Assembly (NCBI GenBank): GCA_017984035.1
Contig: JAGOAF010000032.1
Coordinates: 1-16,057 of the forward strand
Direction: 5' to 3'
Length of the DNA stretch: 16,057 nucleotides
Source of the DNA: Flavobacterium sp.
GTDB taxonomy: Bacteria > Bacteroidota > Bacteroidia > Flavobacteriales > Flavobacteriaceae
Every line of letters begins with the position of its first letter. Positions within the stretch are counted from its first letter, which is position 1. Shown here one piece after another: positions 1 to 6,846 of the stretch. Position numbers and translations under genes: made by a program. The notes beneath the pieces were generated by a model. It was not told where the DNA came from. It saw only the letters and a program-made list of their open reading frames with translations, and searched no databases.

Positions 1-33
1 GAGTTTTCTACAGAGAATAATTAATTGAATAAC

Positions 34-471
34 ATGGGATTTTTTACAGATTTTAAGGCCTTTTTAATGAAAGGCGAAATTGTCAACTTAGCCACTGCGG
101 TGATCGTTGGGGGTGCTTTTGGAAAAATAGTTACTTCGTTTACGAATGATGTGTTGATGCCGCCCATTGGACTGCTTTTAGGAAAAGTAGATTTTAAAAA
201 TCTAAAATTAGTGTTGCAAGACGGCGTGCCTGCGGTAGTTGAAAATGGAGTTATAAAATCAAAAGCGATAGCTGAGGTGACTCTAAATTATGGCGCATTT
301 ATCCAAACTATTTTTGATTTTGTAATCATTGGGTTCTGCATTTTTATTGTGTTGAAAGCCTATGAAAAAGCCCAGCAAAAAATAAAAATAGCGGAAGAAC
401 CTACAGAAAGCAAAGGTCCAACGCAGGAACAATTACTTGCAGAAATCAGGGATTTGTTGAAAAATAAATAG
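34..471 (+). CDS. mscL: Large-conductance mechanosensitive channel MscL
   Basis: This inner-membrane pore opens under high membrane tension and releases solutes on osmotic downshock. The 145-residue product is close to the usual MscL length. It opens with MGFFTDFKAFLMKGEIVNLA, the family's N-terminal amphipathic helix. TM1 (about residues 16-43) carries the Gly/Ala-rich pore-lining stretch with AFGKIV. A periplasmic loop follows, then TM2 (about 82-107) and a cytoplasmic helix ending LLAEIRDLL, as in the family's C-terminal bundle. I chose the ATG at 34 over the in-frame TTG at 25 because family members begin with M-G/S-F-F. The gene starts only 33 bases into the window, so its promoter is mostly out of view. 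It appears to be transcribed alone, since asd downstream has its own promoter. Confidence 0.95.
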   Translation: MGFFTDFKAFLMKGEIVNLATAVIVGGAFGKIVTSFTNDVLMPPIGLLLGKVDFKNLKLVLQDGVPAVVENGVIKSKAIAEVTLNYGAFIQTIFDFVIIGFCIFIVLKAYEKAQQKIKIAEEPTESKGPTQEQLLAEIRDLLKNK

Positions 472-473
472 CT

Positions 474-504
474 TTGTTATAAATATAACAATTTGTTATT
501 TTTT
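474..504 (+). terminator. Weak AT-rich terminator candidate after mscL
   Basis: TTGTTAT (474-480) can pair with ATAACAA (485-491) across a 4-nt loop. ATAAC (485-489) can instead pair with GTTAT (495-499), which runs into a T tract ending at 504. The second hairpin has intrinsic-terminator form, but the stems are short and AT-rich. It follows the mscL stop directly, so a terminator role is plausible but unproven. Confidence 0.35.
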
Positions 505-514
505 GTGAACGCCC

Positions 515-544
515 TTGTTTGGAGAATAGTATTGGTTACTTTTG
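515..544 (+). promoter_or_regulatory. Bacteroidota sigma-A promoter for asd
   Basis: TTG at 515-517 lies 19 nt upstream of TACTTTTG (537-544), which fits the Bacteroidota consensus TTG-N17-23-TAnnTTTG exactly. Transcription would begin near 550, leaving a leader of about 30 nt before the asd ATG at 581. This is the most complete promoter in the window because both elements are present at proper spacing. Confidence 0.75.
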
Positions 545-580
545 CCAAAAAATAATACAATTCAATAATAAAAATATACA

Positions 581-1570
581 ATGAGAATAGCAGTAGTAGG
601 TGCTACCGGAATGGTAGGCGAAATAATGTTAAAAGTATTAGCAGAAAGAAATTTTCCAGTAACAGAGTTAATTCCTGTCGCTTCTGAAAAATCAGTGGGA
701 AAGGAAATTGAATTTGGAGGAAAAAAATACAAAGTGGTAGGAATGCAAACTGCAGTAGATATGAAAGCGGATATTGCTTTGTTTTCTGCAGGAGGAGGAA
801 CTTCATTAGAATGGGCTCCAAAATTTGCTGCAGCGGGAACTACAGTAATCGATAATTCATCGGCCTGGAGAATGGATCCTACTAAGAAATTAGTAGTGCC
901 TGAAATCAACGCGGGCGAACTAACTGCAGCCGATAAAATTATCGCTAATCCCAACTGTTCAACGATTCAAATGGTATTGGCTTTAGCGCCACTACATAAA
1001 AAATACAACATCAAACGCATCATTGTTTCTACCTACCAGTCCATTACGGGAACAGGAGTAAAAGCAGTGCAACAATTTGAAAACGAATGTGCTGGAGTAG
1101 AAGGCGACATGGTGTACAAATACAAAATCAATAGAAATTGTATTCCGCAATGTGACAGTTTTGAAGACAATGGTTACACTAAAGAAGAGATGAAATTAGT
1201 AAACGAAACGAAGAAAATCTTAAGTGATAACAGTATTGCGGTAACAGCAACTGCGGTTCGTGTTCCTGTTGTTGGTGGACATAGTGAAGCTTTGAACGTT
1301 GAATTTACCAATGATTTTGATGTCAATGACGTGAGAACTATTTTGAGTCAAACAGACGGAGTAGTAGTCCAAGATAATTTAGACACCTTCACGTATCCAA
1401 TGCCAAGATATGCTGAAGGTAAAAATGAAGTTTTTGTAGGTAGAATTCGTCGTGACGAAAGCCAACCGAATACGTTAAACATGTGGGTTGTAGCTGATAA
1501 CTTGAGAAAAGGAGCAGCGACCAATACGATTCAAATAGCAGAATACTTAATTGCAGCCAAATTGGTGTAA
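581..1570 (+). CDS. asd: Aspartate-semialdehyde dehydrogenase
   Basis: The enzyme reduces L-aspartyl-4-phosphate to aspartate 4-semialdehyde with NADPH. This is the branch-point step toward lysine/diaminopimelate, threonine, methionine and isoleucine. The 329-residue protein starts with the NADP-binding loop GATGMVGE (residues 7-14). The catalytic cysteine is Cys126 in NPNCST, and the acid/base histidine is His234 in GGHSE. Length and motifs fit the compact bacterial Asd type. The ATG at 581 follows an A-rich leader (AAAATATACA) and sits just before the Rossmann strand, so the start is secure. The gene has a strong promoter upstream and a long terminator downstream, so it is probably monocistronic. 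No lysC or dap gene is adjacent. Confidence 0.97.
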   Translation: MRIAVVGATGMVGEIMLKVLAERNFPVTELIPVASEKSVGKEIEFGGKKYKVVGMQTAVDMKADIALFSAGGGTSLEWAPKFAAAGTTVIDNSSAWRMDPTKKLVVPEINAGELTAADKIIANPNCSTIQMVLALAPLHKKYNIKRIIVSTYQSITGTGVKAVQQFENECAGVEGDMVYKYKINRNCIPQCDSFEDNGYTKEEMKLVNETKKILSDNSIAVTATAVRVPVVGGHSEALNVEFTNDFDVNDVRTILSQTDGVVVQDNLDTFTYPMPRYAEGKNEVFVGRIRRDESQPNTLNMWVVADNLRKGAATNTIQIAEYLIAAKLV

Positions 1571-1592
1571 GTAGTTCAGCAACACTTACGGG

Positions 1593-1642
1593 AACCATTT
1601 ACGATTTAGTTAATTCTAAATTGTAAATGGTTTTTCTTTTTT
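1593..1642 (+). terminator. Strong intrinsic terminator after asd
   Basis: AACCATTTAC-G-ATTTAG (1593-1609) pairs with CTAAAT-T-GTAAATGGTT (1616-1632) across the 6-nt loop TTAATT, with one G-T position in the stem. A T-rich tract (1633-1642) follows. The stem of about 17 bp lies 22 bp after the asd stop. Its T tract ends only 8 bp before the -7 box of the next gene, so the two transcription units abut tightly. Confidence 0.85.
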
Positions 1643-1650
1643 GATTTCCA

Positions 1651-1658
1651 TATATTTG
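1651..1658 (+). promoter_or_regulatory. -7 box TATATTTG for the small membrane protein gene
   Basis: TATATTTG matches TAnnTTTG exactly. A TTG exists at 1621-1623, but the 27-nt spacer is longer than usual, so the -33 element is weak or absent. The ATG at 1665 is only 6 nt past the box, so predicted transcription starts at or beside the start codon. The mRNA would be leaderless or nearly so. Confidence 0.6.
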
Positions 1659-1664
1659 TGGCCA

Positions 1665-2012
1665 ATGAAACTAAAACAACTATTGATACGGTTTTTCTTT
1701 GCGCTAGTCCTATTAGGATCACTAGCCCTACAATCGTTTCATGGGTTGGAGCATCTTGAAAAGCAATTTGCAGAAAAAGTATGTGCGCACAAACAGCTAA
1801 ATTCAACCGAATTAACTCACCAACACAAAGGCTTTGAGCAGTGTTTGGTTTGTGCAATTTCTTTTCAAAGCGGCATTGCTCCAACACAGTTTCAGTACCG
1901 ATTAGCATCAACACCAGTAGTTGTTGCGCCTTACTTTTTTAACTTTCCCAGCGTTATTTCCTTTTCAGGAAGTGCTTATTCTTTACGAGGACCCCCTCGC
2001 TATTTTGTTTAA
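1665..2012 (+). CDS. Small His/Cys-rich membrane-anchored or secreted protein, possible metal-binding partner of the TonB receptor
   Basis: This 115-residue protein has no confident function. Residues 8-24 are strongly hydrophobic (signal peptide or anchor). Possible metal ligands follow: His26/His30 (HxxxH), Cys40/His42 (CxH), His52/His54 (HxH) and Cys60/Cys63 (CxxC). A second apolar stretch spans about 84-101, and the tail reads LRGPPRYFV. The Cys/His pattern and the C-terminal R-G-P-P recall small Bacteroidota proteins and DUF2946-like proteins found beside metal-related TonB receptors; this is a resemblance from memory, not an alignment. The start is the only ATG near the beginning; an upstream in-frame TTG at 1641 lies before the promoter box and is rejected. 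The receptor gene begins 61 bp downstream with no terminator or obvious promoter between, so co-transcription is likely. Confidence 0.7.
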   Translation: MKLKQLLIRFFFALVLLGSLALQSFHGLEHLEKQFAEKVCAHKQLNSTELTHQHKGFEQCLVCAISFQSGIAPTQFQYRLASTPVVVAPYFFNFPSVISFSGSAYSLRGPPRYFV

Positions 2013-2073
2013 ATCGAATGATTCATCGGTTCTATACTAGAATACGATTCTTTTAACATTATAGCTATTGATC

Positions 2074-4281
2074 ATGAAAAAATTAATTTTTGCTTTGGTA
2101 GTAAGTTGTACTGCCTTAATGCAAGCACAAAATACGGTTTCAGGTAAGATTACTGATGCCAATAATAAAACGCTTTCTGGCGTTTCTGTTTACATACAAG
2201 AACTACAAAAAGGAACCCTTTCAAAACCCGATGGAACCTACAGTTTGACTAATGTTCCCAAGGGAACTATTTCAATTTCCTATGCTTTAGCGGGCTATGG
2301 AACTCAACACAAAACGGTTACAGATAGTCAAAAACAAAGGATTATTAACGTTCAATTAGCGGCGGCTGTTTTTGAAATGGACGAAGTTATTGTCTCTACT
2401 GCTTTCAATAAATTACAATCGCAAAATGTGATGAAAGTAGCACACGAAACCATGAAAAATTTGGCTCGAAAAGGAACCGCTACCTTGATCGAAGGTTTGG
2501 CGACTATTCCGGGAGTTTCTCAGATTTCAACTGGAGCTTCTATTGGTAAGCCAGTAATTCGTGGTTTGAGTGGCAATCGCGTATTGGTGTATTCACAAGG
2601 AGTTCGAATTGAAAACCAACAATTTGGCGACGAACATGGTTTAGGTTTAAACGATGCAGGAGTAGAGAGTGTTGAGGTAATCAAAGGCCCAGCTTCGTTA
2701 TTATATGGTTCCGATGCCTTAGGAGGTGTGTTGTATTTTAACCCTGAGAAATTTGCTAATGCCAATTCGTATAAAGTCAATTTTAGTCAAAAATGGTTTG
2801 CAAATACCTTGGGAAGTAATTCCTCTTTGGGAGTAAAAACAAGTACTGATAATTGGAAATTTTTGGCACGAGGAACTTTGAATACCCATTCGGATTACAC
2901 CACTGCCGATGGAGAGCGTGTCACCAATACACGATACCAAGAAAAAGATTTTAAAACAGGAATAGGCTATAGTGATGCATCCTTTTCTTCGGTACTGCGT
3001 TACAATTTCAACGACTTAAACTTAGGAATTCCTGAAGAAGGGATTGCAGAGCAAAGTCAAAGTAAAAGCGTTTTGTTCCCAAAACAAGCAGTTGCCAATC
3101 ATTTGCTTAGTTTGAATTCGAGTATCTTCTTTAACAGATCAAAAATGGATTTGGATTTGGGTTTTATTTCAAATGACAGGTCCGAATTTGAAGACAGTGA
3201 CCTGGCAGTTTTGAAAATGAAGTTAAATACCTTCAATTACAATGCGAAGTATTATTTACCCTCTTCTGGTAAAATGCAAACAATTTTAGGCGTTCAAGGA
3301 ATGCATCAAACCAATGTAAATTCGGGAGAAGAGTACTTGATTCCGGATGCGGTTACCCAAGATTTTGGTGCCTTTGGAACCACCAACTATGAATGGGGTA
3401 CTAGTGTGATTCAGGGAGGTTTGCGTTTTGACACTAGAAATTTAACGTCAGAAGCTCAGGGTGTTCTGGGTGAGGAAGGGGCTTTTGAAGCCTTGAAAAA
3501 ATCGTATACAAGTTGGAATGCCGCTTTGGGTTATAAAACGAATTTGAGTGATGCTTTTATTTTTAGATTAAATTTAGCCTCAGGTTTTAGAGCGCCCAAC
3601 TTGGCGGAGTTATCATCCAATGGTGTTCACGAAGGAACCAATCGCTATGAAGTGGGGAATGCGAATTTAAAAACAGAACAAAATTTCCAAACGGATTTGA
3701 ATTTGGAATACAAAACAGATCATTTAGAATTTTTCGTTAACGGATTTTATAATCACATCAACGACTTTATTTATATCAATCCAACTGGAGAAACAATAGA
3801 AGACAATGCCGTTTTCAATTATATTCAAAACAATGCCAATCTCTATGGAGGCGAAATAGGTTTGCATTTCCATCCTCATCCTTTGGATTGGTTGCATTTA
3901 GAAACGAGTTTGGAAACGGTTACAGGTAAAAAACAAAATGGGGATTATTTGCCCTTAATCCCGGCTAATAATTGGAACAATACCTTACGCACAGAGTGGA
4001 ACGATTTAGATTGGCTTAAGGAAGGTTTTGCAACGATCAGTCTTGTGTCTACCTTTAACCAAAATAAAATCAGTGGCTTCGAAACCAGAACACCGGGTTA
4101 CAGCATTTTGAATTTTGGAATTGGAGGAACACTTCATTTGGGCAAAACTAAAATAGATGTGAATTTAAACGGAAATAATATTACCGATAAAAAGTATATT
4201 GCTCATTTATCACGCCTTAAAACGGATAGCATTTCCAATATGGGAAGAAATTGGGTTTTAGGAGTCCAGTTTTCAATGTAA
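2074..4281 (+). CDS. TonB-dependent outer-membrane receptor, ZnuD-like
   Basis: An outer-membrane beta-barrel importer powered by TonB. The 735-residue protein has a signal peptide (about 1-18, cleavage after MQA), a carboxypeptidase-regulatory-like domain typical of Bacteroidota (about 20-95), a plug domain (about 115-225, with PVIRGLSGNRVLV and VEVIKGPASLLYGSDALGG) and a 22-strand-type barrel to the C terminus. Barrel segments such as TNRYEVGNANLKTE, LYGGEIGLHFHP, FETRTPGYSILNFG and the near-terminal N-MGR resemble the Neisseria zinc receptor ZnuD. That points to metal, perhaps zinc or copper, but the His-rich loops of ZnuD are not evident. The ligand is therefore an inference. The ATG at 2074 is preferred to the TTG at 2068 because it starts the MKK signal peptide. 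A strong terminator follows. Confidence 0.9.
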   Translation: MKKLIFALVVSCTALMQAQNTVSGKITDANNKTLSGVSVYIQELQKGTLSKPDGTYSLTNVPKGTISISYALAGYGTQHKTVTDSQKQRIINVQLAAAVFEMDEVIVSTAFNKLQSQNVMKVAHETMKNLARKGTATLIEGLATIPGVSQISTGASIGKPVIRGLSGNRVLVYSQGVRIENQQFGDEHGLGLNDAGVESVEVIKGPASLLYGSDALGGVLYFNPEKFANANSYKVNFSQKWFANTLGSNSSLGVKTSTDNWKFLARGTLNTHSDYTTADGERVTNTRYQEKDFKTGIGYSDASFSSVLRYNFNDLNLGIPEEGIAEQSQSKSVLFPKQAVANHLLSLNSSIFFNRSKMDLDLGFISNDRSEFEDSDLAVLKMKLNTFNYNAKYYLPSSGKMQTILGVQGMHQTNVNSGEEYLIPDAVTQDFGAFGTTNYEWGTSVIQGGLRFDTRNLTSEAQGVLGEEGAFEALKKSYTSWNAALGYKTNLSDAFIFRLNLASGFRAPNLAELSSNGVHEGTNRYEVGNANLKTEQNFQTDLNLEYKTDHLEFFVNGFYNHINDFIYINPTGETIEDNAVFNYIQNNANLYGGEIGLHFHPHPLDWLHLETSLETVTGKKQNGDYLPLIPANNWNNTLRTEWNDLDWLKEGFATISLVSTFNQNKISGFETRTPGYSILNFGIGGTLHLGKTKIDVNLNGNNITDKKYIAHLSRLKTDSISNMGRNWVLGVQFSM

Positions 4282-4283
4282 AT

Positions 4284-4317
4284 AAAAGCTGCCAATTAAA
4301 ATATTGGCAGCTTTTTT
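4284..4317 (+). terminator. Intrinsic terminator after the TonB receptor
   Basis: AAAAGCTGCCAAT (4284-4296) pairs perfectly with ATTGGCAGCTTTT (4303-4315) across a 6-nt loop, and the T run continues to 4317. It begins 2 bp after the receptor stop codon and ends the small protein-receptor transcription unit. Confidence 0.92.
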
Positions 4318-4359
4318 ATTAAATTCGATAAAATTTATGTTTCTATATACCTGAAAACT

Positions 4360-4878
4360 ATGAACTATTATAAAGTTATATTTTTTGCGATGCTACTTGC
4401 TATAGGTACGTCAATTAAAGCGCAATCCATTGACGAAAAACAACAGCTTGCAATAGTTATTGACCAATGGCACAAAGCAGCTTCTGATGCAAATTTCAAA
4501 ACCTATTTTGAATTAATGACTGATGATGCTATATTCATTGGCACTGATGCTAATGAATATTGGAATAAACAAGAATTTCAAAACTATGCTAAACCTCATT
4601 TCGATAAAGGAAAAGCCTGGTCTTTCACTGCTCTCGAAAGGCATGTCTATTTTGACACCGCGGGAAAAACGGCTTGGTTTGATGAATTATTGGACACTCA
4701 AATGAAAATTTGCAGGGGTTCAGGCGTTTTGGTAAAAGTGGGGAACCAATGGAAAATACAGCATTATGTTTTATCCATGACTGTCCCTAATGAAACGAGC
4801 AAATCGGTAATCACCATTAAAGCGCCATTAGAAGAACCGCTAATCCAAAAACTTCGCGCACAATTGGAACACAAATAA
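4360..4878 (+). CDS. Secreted SnoaL/NTF2-like domain protein (DUF4440-type fold)
   Basis: This 172-residue protein has a clear signal peptide (MNYYKVIFFAMLLAIGTSIKA, cleavage near residue 21), so it is exported to the periplasm or beyond. Residues about 27-145 look like a SnoaL-3/NTF2-like cone fold. An early helix has WHKAASDANF, FIGTDANEYW is the usual family turn, and the domain ends with strands containing WFDELL and GVLVKVGNQWKIQHYVL. Members of this fold bind small ligands or act as isomerases, and no catalytic assignment can be made here. A Lys-rich tail follows the domain. The ATG at 4360 fits the signal peptide. It lies between a terminator and the trmB promoter, so it is probably a single-gene unit. 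Confidence 0.85.
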   Translation: MNYYKVIFFAMLLAIGTSIKAQSIDEKQQLAIVIDQWHKAASDANFKTYFELMTDDAIFIGTDANEYWNKQEFQNYAKPHFDKGKAWSFTALERHVYFDTAGKTAWFDELLDTQMKICRGSGVLVKVGNQWKIQHYVLSMTVPNETSKSVITIKAPLEEPLIQKLRAQLEHK

Positions 4879-4936
4879 ATCTTTGATTTCTGATCGATAA
4901 TTTTAAAGAAGTCTGCTTTTGTCCTATATATTTCCT

Positions 4937-4944
4937 TAATTTTG
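4937..4944 (+). promoter_or_regulatory. -7 box TAATTTTG for trmB
   Basis: TAATTTTG matches TAnnTTTG exactly. A second near-match, TATATTTC, lies at 4927-4934. Transcription would start near 4950. The box overlaps the upstream in-frame TTG at 4942, which argues against that codon and for the GTG at 4963 as the trmB start. Confidence 0.6.
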
Positions 4945-4962
4945 CCGAAAGATTTAATAAAA

Positions 4963-5637
4963 GTGGGAAGCAAAAACAAATTAAAAAGATTCAAGGAAAA
5001 CGAAACGTTCAATAATGTTTTTCAACCAACGAGGGAAGAAGTAGTAGGTGATTTGTTTCCATTGAAAGGAAAATGGAATACCGACTTTTTTAAAAACAAC
5101 CATCCCATTGTTTTGGAGTTGGGCTGTGGTAAAGGGGAATATTCAGTTGGTTTAGCTGAAAGGTACCCAAATAAAAATTTCATCGGAATTGATATAAAAG
5201 GTGCTCGTTTTTGGCGTGGTGCTAAAACAGCTGTAGAAACAGGCTTGCATAATGTGGCTTTCGTTCGTACTCAAATCGAGTTAATCAATCATATTTTTGC
5301 TGAAAATGAAGTAGATGAAATTTGGATCACATTTCCCGATCCTCAAATCAAATACAAGCGTACAAAACACCGTATGACTAATTCTCAATTTTTACAATTG
5401 TATAAAAAAATTCTGAAGAAAGAGGGTGTAATGAATTTGAAAACAGATAGTGAATTTATGCACGGTTACACCTTAGGACTATTACACGGAGAAGGTCACG
5501 AAGTATTGTATGCTAATCATAATGTGTATAAAAATGAAGGAAGTCCAGAAGAAGTGACTGCTTTTCAAACGTTCTATGAAAAACAATATTTAGAAGTTAA
5601 CAAATCAATTACGTATATTCGATTTAAAATTAAATAG
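4963..5637 (+). CDS. trmB: tRNA (guanine-N7-)-methyltransferase TrmB
   Basis: It uses S-adenosylmethionine to methylate N7 of G46 in the tRNA variable loop. The 224-residue protein carries the SAM-binding motif LELGCGKGEY (residues 51-60), the acidic strand end GIDIKG (75-80) and the signature FPDPQIKYKR (124-133), which corresponds to the family's FPDP-W-K-KR motif. The ending, with a conserved EEVTAFQTFYE segment, is standard. Translation is taken from GTG at 4963 (M-GSKNKLKRF). The earlier in-frame TTG at 4942 lies within the promoter -7 box and would add a segment unlike the family. The leader would be only about 13 nt. No terminator is visible before the next gene. Confidence 0.95.
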   Translation: MGSKNKLKRFKENETFNNVFQPTREEVVGDLFPLKGKWNTDFFKNNHPIVLELGCGKGEYSVGLAERYPNKNFIGIDIKGARFWRGAKTAVETGLHNVAFVRTQIELINHIFAENEVDEIWITFPDPQIKYKRTKHRMTNSQFLQLYKKILKKEGVMNLKTDSEFMHGYTLGLLHGEGHEVLYANHNVYKNEGSPEEVTAFQTFYEKQYLEVNKSITYIRFKIK

Positions 5638-5647
5638 TGTCGTTTCG

Positions 5648-5689
5648 GTTTCAGTAATTGAAGTAAAAGCAACACATTGGTACTGAAAC
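5648..5689. repeat. Perfect 9-bp inverted repeat between trmB and the LysE gene
   Basis: GTTTCAGTA (5648-5656) and TACTGAAAC (5681-5689) are exact inverted copies separated by 24 nt. They occupy most of the 62-bp gap and end 10 bp before the downstream ATG. There is no T tract after the right arm, so it does not look like a terminator. It could be an RNA hairpin in the leader of the exporter mRNA, or a spaced operator. Confidence 0.5.
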
Positions 5690-5699
5690 AAAGCACTAT

Positions 5700-6335
5700 A
5701 TGACTATTATTTCCGCATTATTTTTTGGGTTCGTCAGTGCAGTTATAGGGATTTTTCCACCTGGATTAATCAATATGACTGCGGCTAAAGTCAATAGTAA
5801 AGAAGGAAAACGCGCTGCCATTTGGTTTGTAATTGGAGCGGTACTAATTATTATTTTACAAGTTTTTATAGCGATTTTATTTGCTCAATTTATTGGCGAA
5901 CGGCCAGAAGTTGTAGTATTGCTTAGAGAAATAGGTTGTGGTATTTTTACACTGTTAACCGTCTATTTTTTGGCCATTGCCAAACCGCCTCAAAAAATAA
6001 AGGGAAAGATTAAAAAACAACGAACGTCTACTCGATTTTTTTTAGGGATGTTGTTGTCTGCTCTGAATTTCTTTCCAATTCCGTATTATGTAGTAGTAAG
6101 TTTATCACTAGCTTCTTATGGTTTATTCGTATTCGAACCCCTGTCCATTTTTATTTTTGTCCTAGGAGCGGTATTGGGTTCTTTTCTAGTTTTTTATACT
6201 TACATCTCCTTCTTCGGTAAGATTGAAAATAAAACCGATTTTTTTATGCACAACATGAATAAAATCATTGGTAGTATAACAGGCCTAGTCGCTTTAATAA
6301 CCCTTTTCAATATTATTAATTACTATTGGAACTAA
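5700..6335 (+). CDS. LysE-family amino-acid/small-molecule exporter
   Basis: A predicted inner-membrane exporter of the LysE/RhtB superfamily, whose members expel amino acids or related compounds. The 211-residue protein has about six hydrophobic segments (roughly 1-25, 38-66, 72-92, 112-140, 145-172, 186-208), the usual count and length. The N-terminal FFGFVSAVIGIFPPGLINM carries the family's characteristic P-P-G turn after TM1. A basic cytoplasmic loop (KGKIKKQRTSTR, about 100-111) separates the halves. The substrate cannot be read from sequence. The ATG at 5700 starts directly at TM1. The next gene begins 6 bp after the stop, so the two are probably co-transcribed, although no functional link is obvious. 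Confidence 0.85.
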   Translation: MTIISALFFGFVSAVIGIFPPGLINMTAAKVNSKEGKRAAIWFVIGAVLIIILQVFIAILFAQFIGERPEVVVLLREIGCGIFTLLTVYFLAIAKPPQKIKGKIKKQRTSTRFFLGMLLSALNFFPIPYYVVVSLSLASYGLFVFEPLSIFIFVLGAVLGSFLVFYTYISFFGKIENKTDFFMHNMNKIIGSITGLVALITLFNIINYYWN

Positions 6336-6341
6336 CTTTCC

Positions 6342-6674
6342 ATGACAAAGGCAAACGATAATTTTTTCGAACGGGTGTACAGCATAGTCAGACAAATTCC
6401 TTACGGAAAAGTGACTTCCTATGGAGCTATAGCCAAAGCATTAGGAACAGCTCGTTCAGCAAGAATGGTAGGCTGGGCCATGAATGCGTCACATCATTTA
6501 GAGGATGTTCCTGCGCACCGAGTAGTGAATCGTAAAGGTTTGTTAACCGGTAAGTTACACTTTGACGGAACGAATTTAATGCAACAATTATTAGAAAACG
6601 AAGGAATTCAAGTTCGAGACAACCAAATTATCGATTTTGAAGCTCATTTTTGGGAACCCAAAATACAATCATAA
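6342..6674 (+). CDS. Alkyltransferase-like (ATL) DNA-binding protein, MGMT family, no active cysteine
   Basis: This 110-residue protein is the DNA-binding domain of O6-alkylguanine-DNA alkyltransferases. Residues 18-50 contain IPYGKVTSYGAIAKALG and SARMVGWAMNAS, which include the recognition helix and the conserved Arg41 that flips the damaged base. The active-site motif, PCHRV in true repair enzymes, reads PAHRV (57-61), so the alkyl-acceptor cysteine is alanine. Such ATL proteins bind O6-alkylguanine without repairing it and hand the lesion to nucleotide excision repair. The protein contains no cysteine at all, so self-methylation is excluded. The gene is 6 bp downstream of the LysE-type exporter. 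No terminator is evident after it. Confidence 0.9.
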   Translation: MTKANDNFFERVYSIVRQIPYGKVTSYGAIAKALGTARSARMVGWAMNASHHLEDVPAHRVVNRKGLLTGKLHFDGTNLMQQLLENEGIQVRDNQIIDFEAHFWEPKIQS

Positions 6675-6691
6675 ACTTCAATTTATTTTTA

Positions 6692-6722
6692 GTAATCAAA
6701 TTACAAGTAGTGATTTGATTAT
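6692..6722. repeat. 10-bp inverted repeat upstream of the mrp promoter
   Basis: GTAATCAAAT (6692-6701) faces ATTTGATTAT (6713-6722), pairing at 10 positions with one G-T, across an 11-nt loop. No T tract follows on the + strand. It lies 44 bp upstream of the mrp -7 box in the 172-bp gap between the ATL gene and mrp. A regulator site or a weak 3'-end hairpin for the ATL mRNA are both possible. Nothing else is recognisable in the gap except the promoter. Confidence 0.4.
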
Positions 6723-6766
6723 CAATAAATCCAATCCAAAAGCGGTAAAATAAGAATAGAATCTGT

Positions 6767-6774
6767 TATATTTG
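6767..6774 (+). promoter_or_regulatory. -7 box TATATTTG for mrp-nfu
   Basis: TATATTTG is an exact TAnnTTTG match. No TTG is present at the usual distance upstream. Transcription would begin near 6780, giving a leader of about 65 nt, the longest among the promoters seen here. Confidence 0.6.
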
Positions 6775-6846
6775 CAATTCATATTCAGTTTAAATAAATG
6801 GATTTTATTCTATTGGATGTAACCATATAAATTTTGGAAAAACAAA

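Noticed and set aside
562..954. 130-residue open frame antisense to asd
   Set aside because: It lies inside asd, which has full catalytic motifs; the composition is that of a shadow frame and no start signals are seen.
4942..4962. Seven-residue N-terminal extension of trmB from the TTG
   Set aside because: The TTG overlaps the -7 box and the extension is not family-like.
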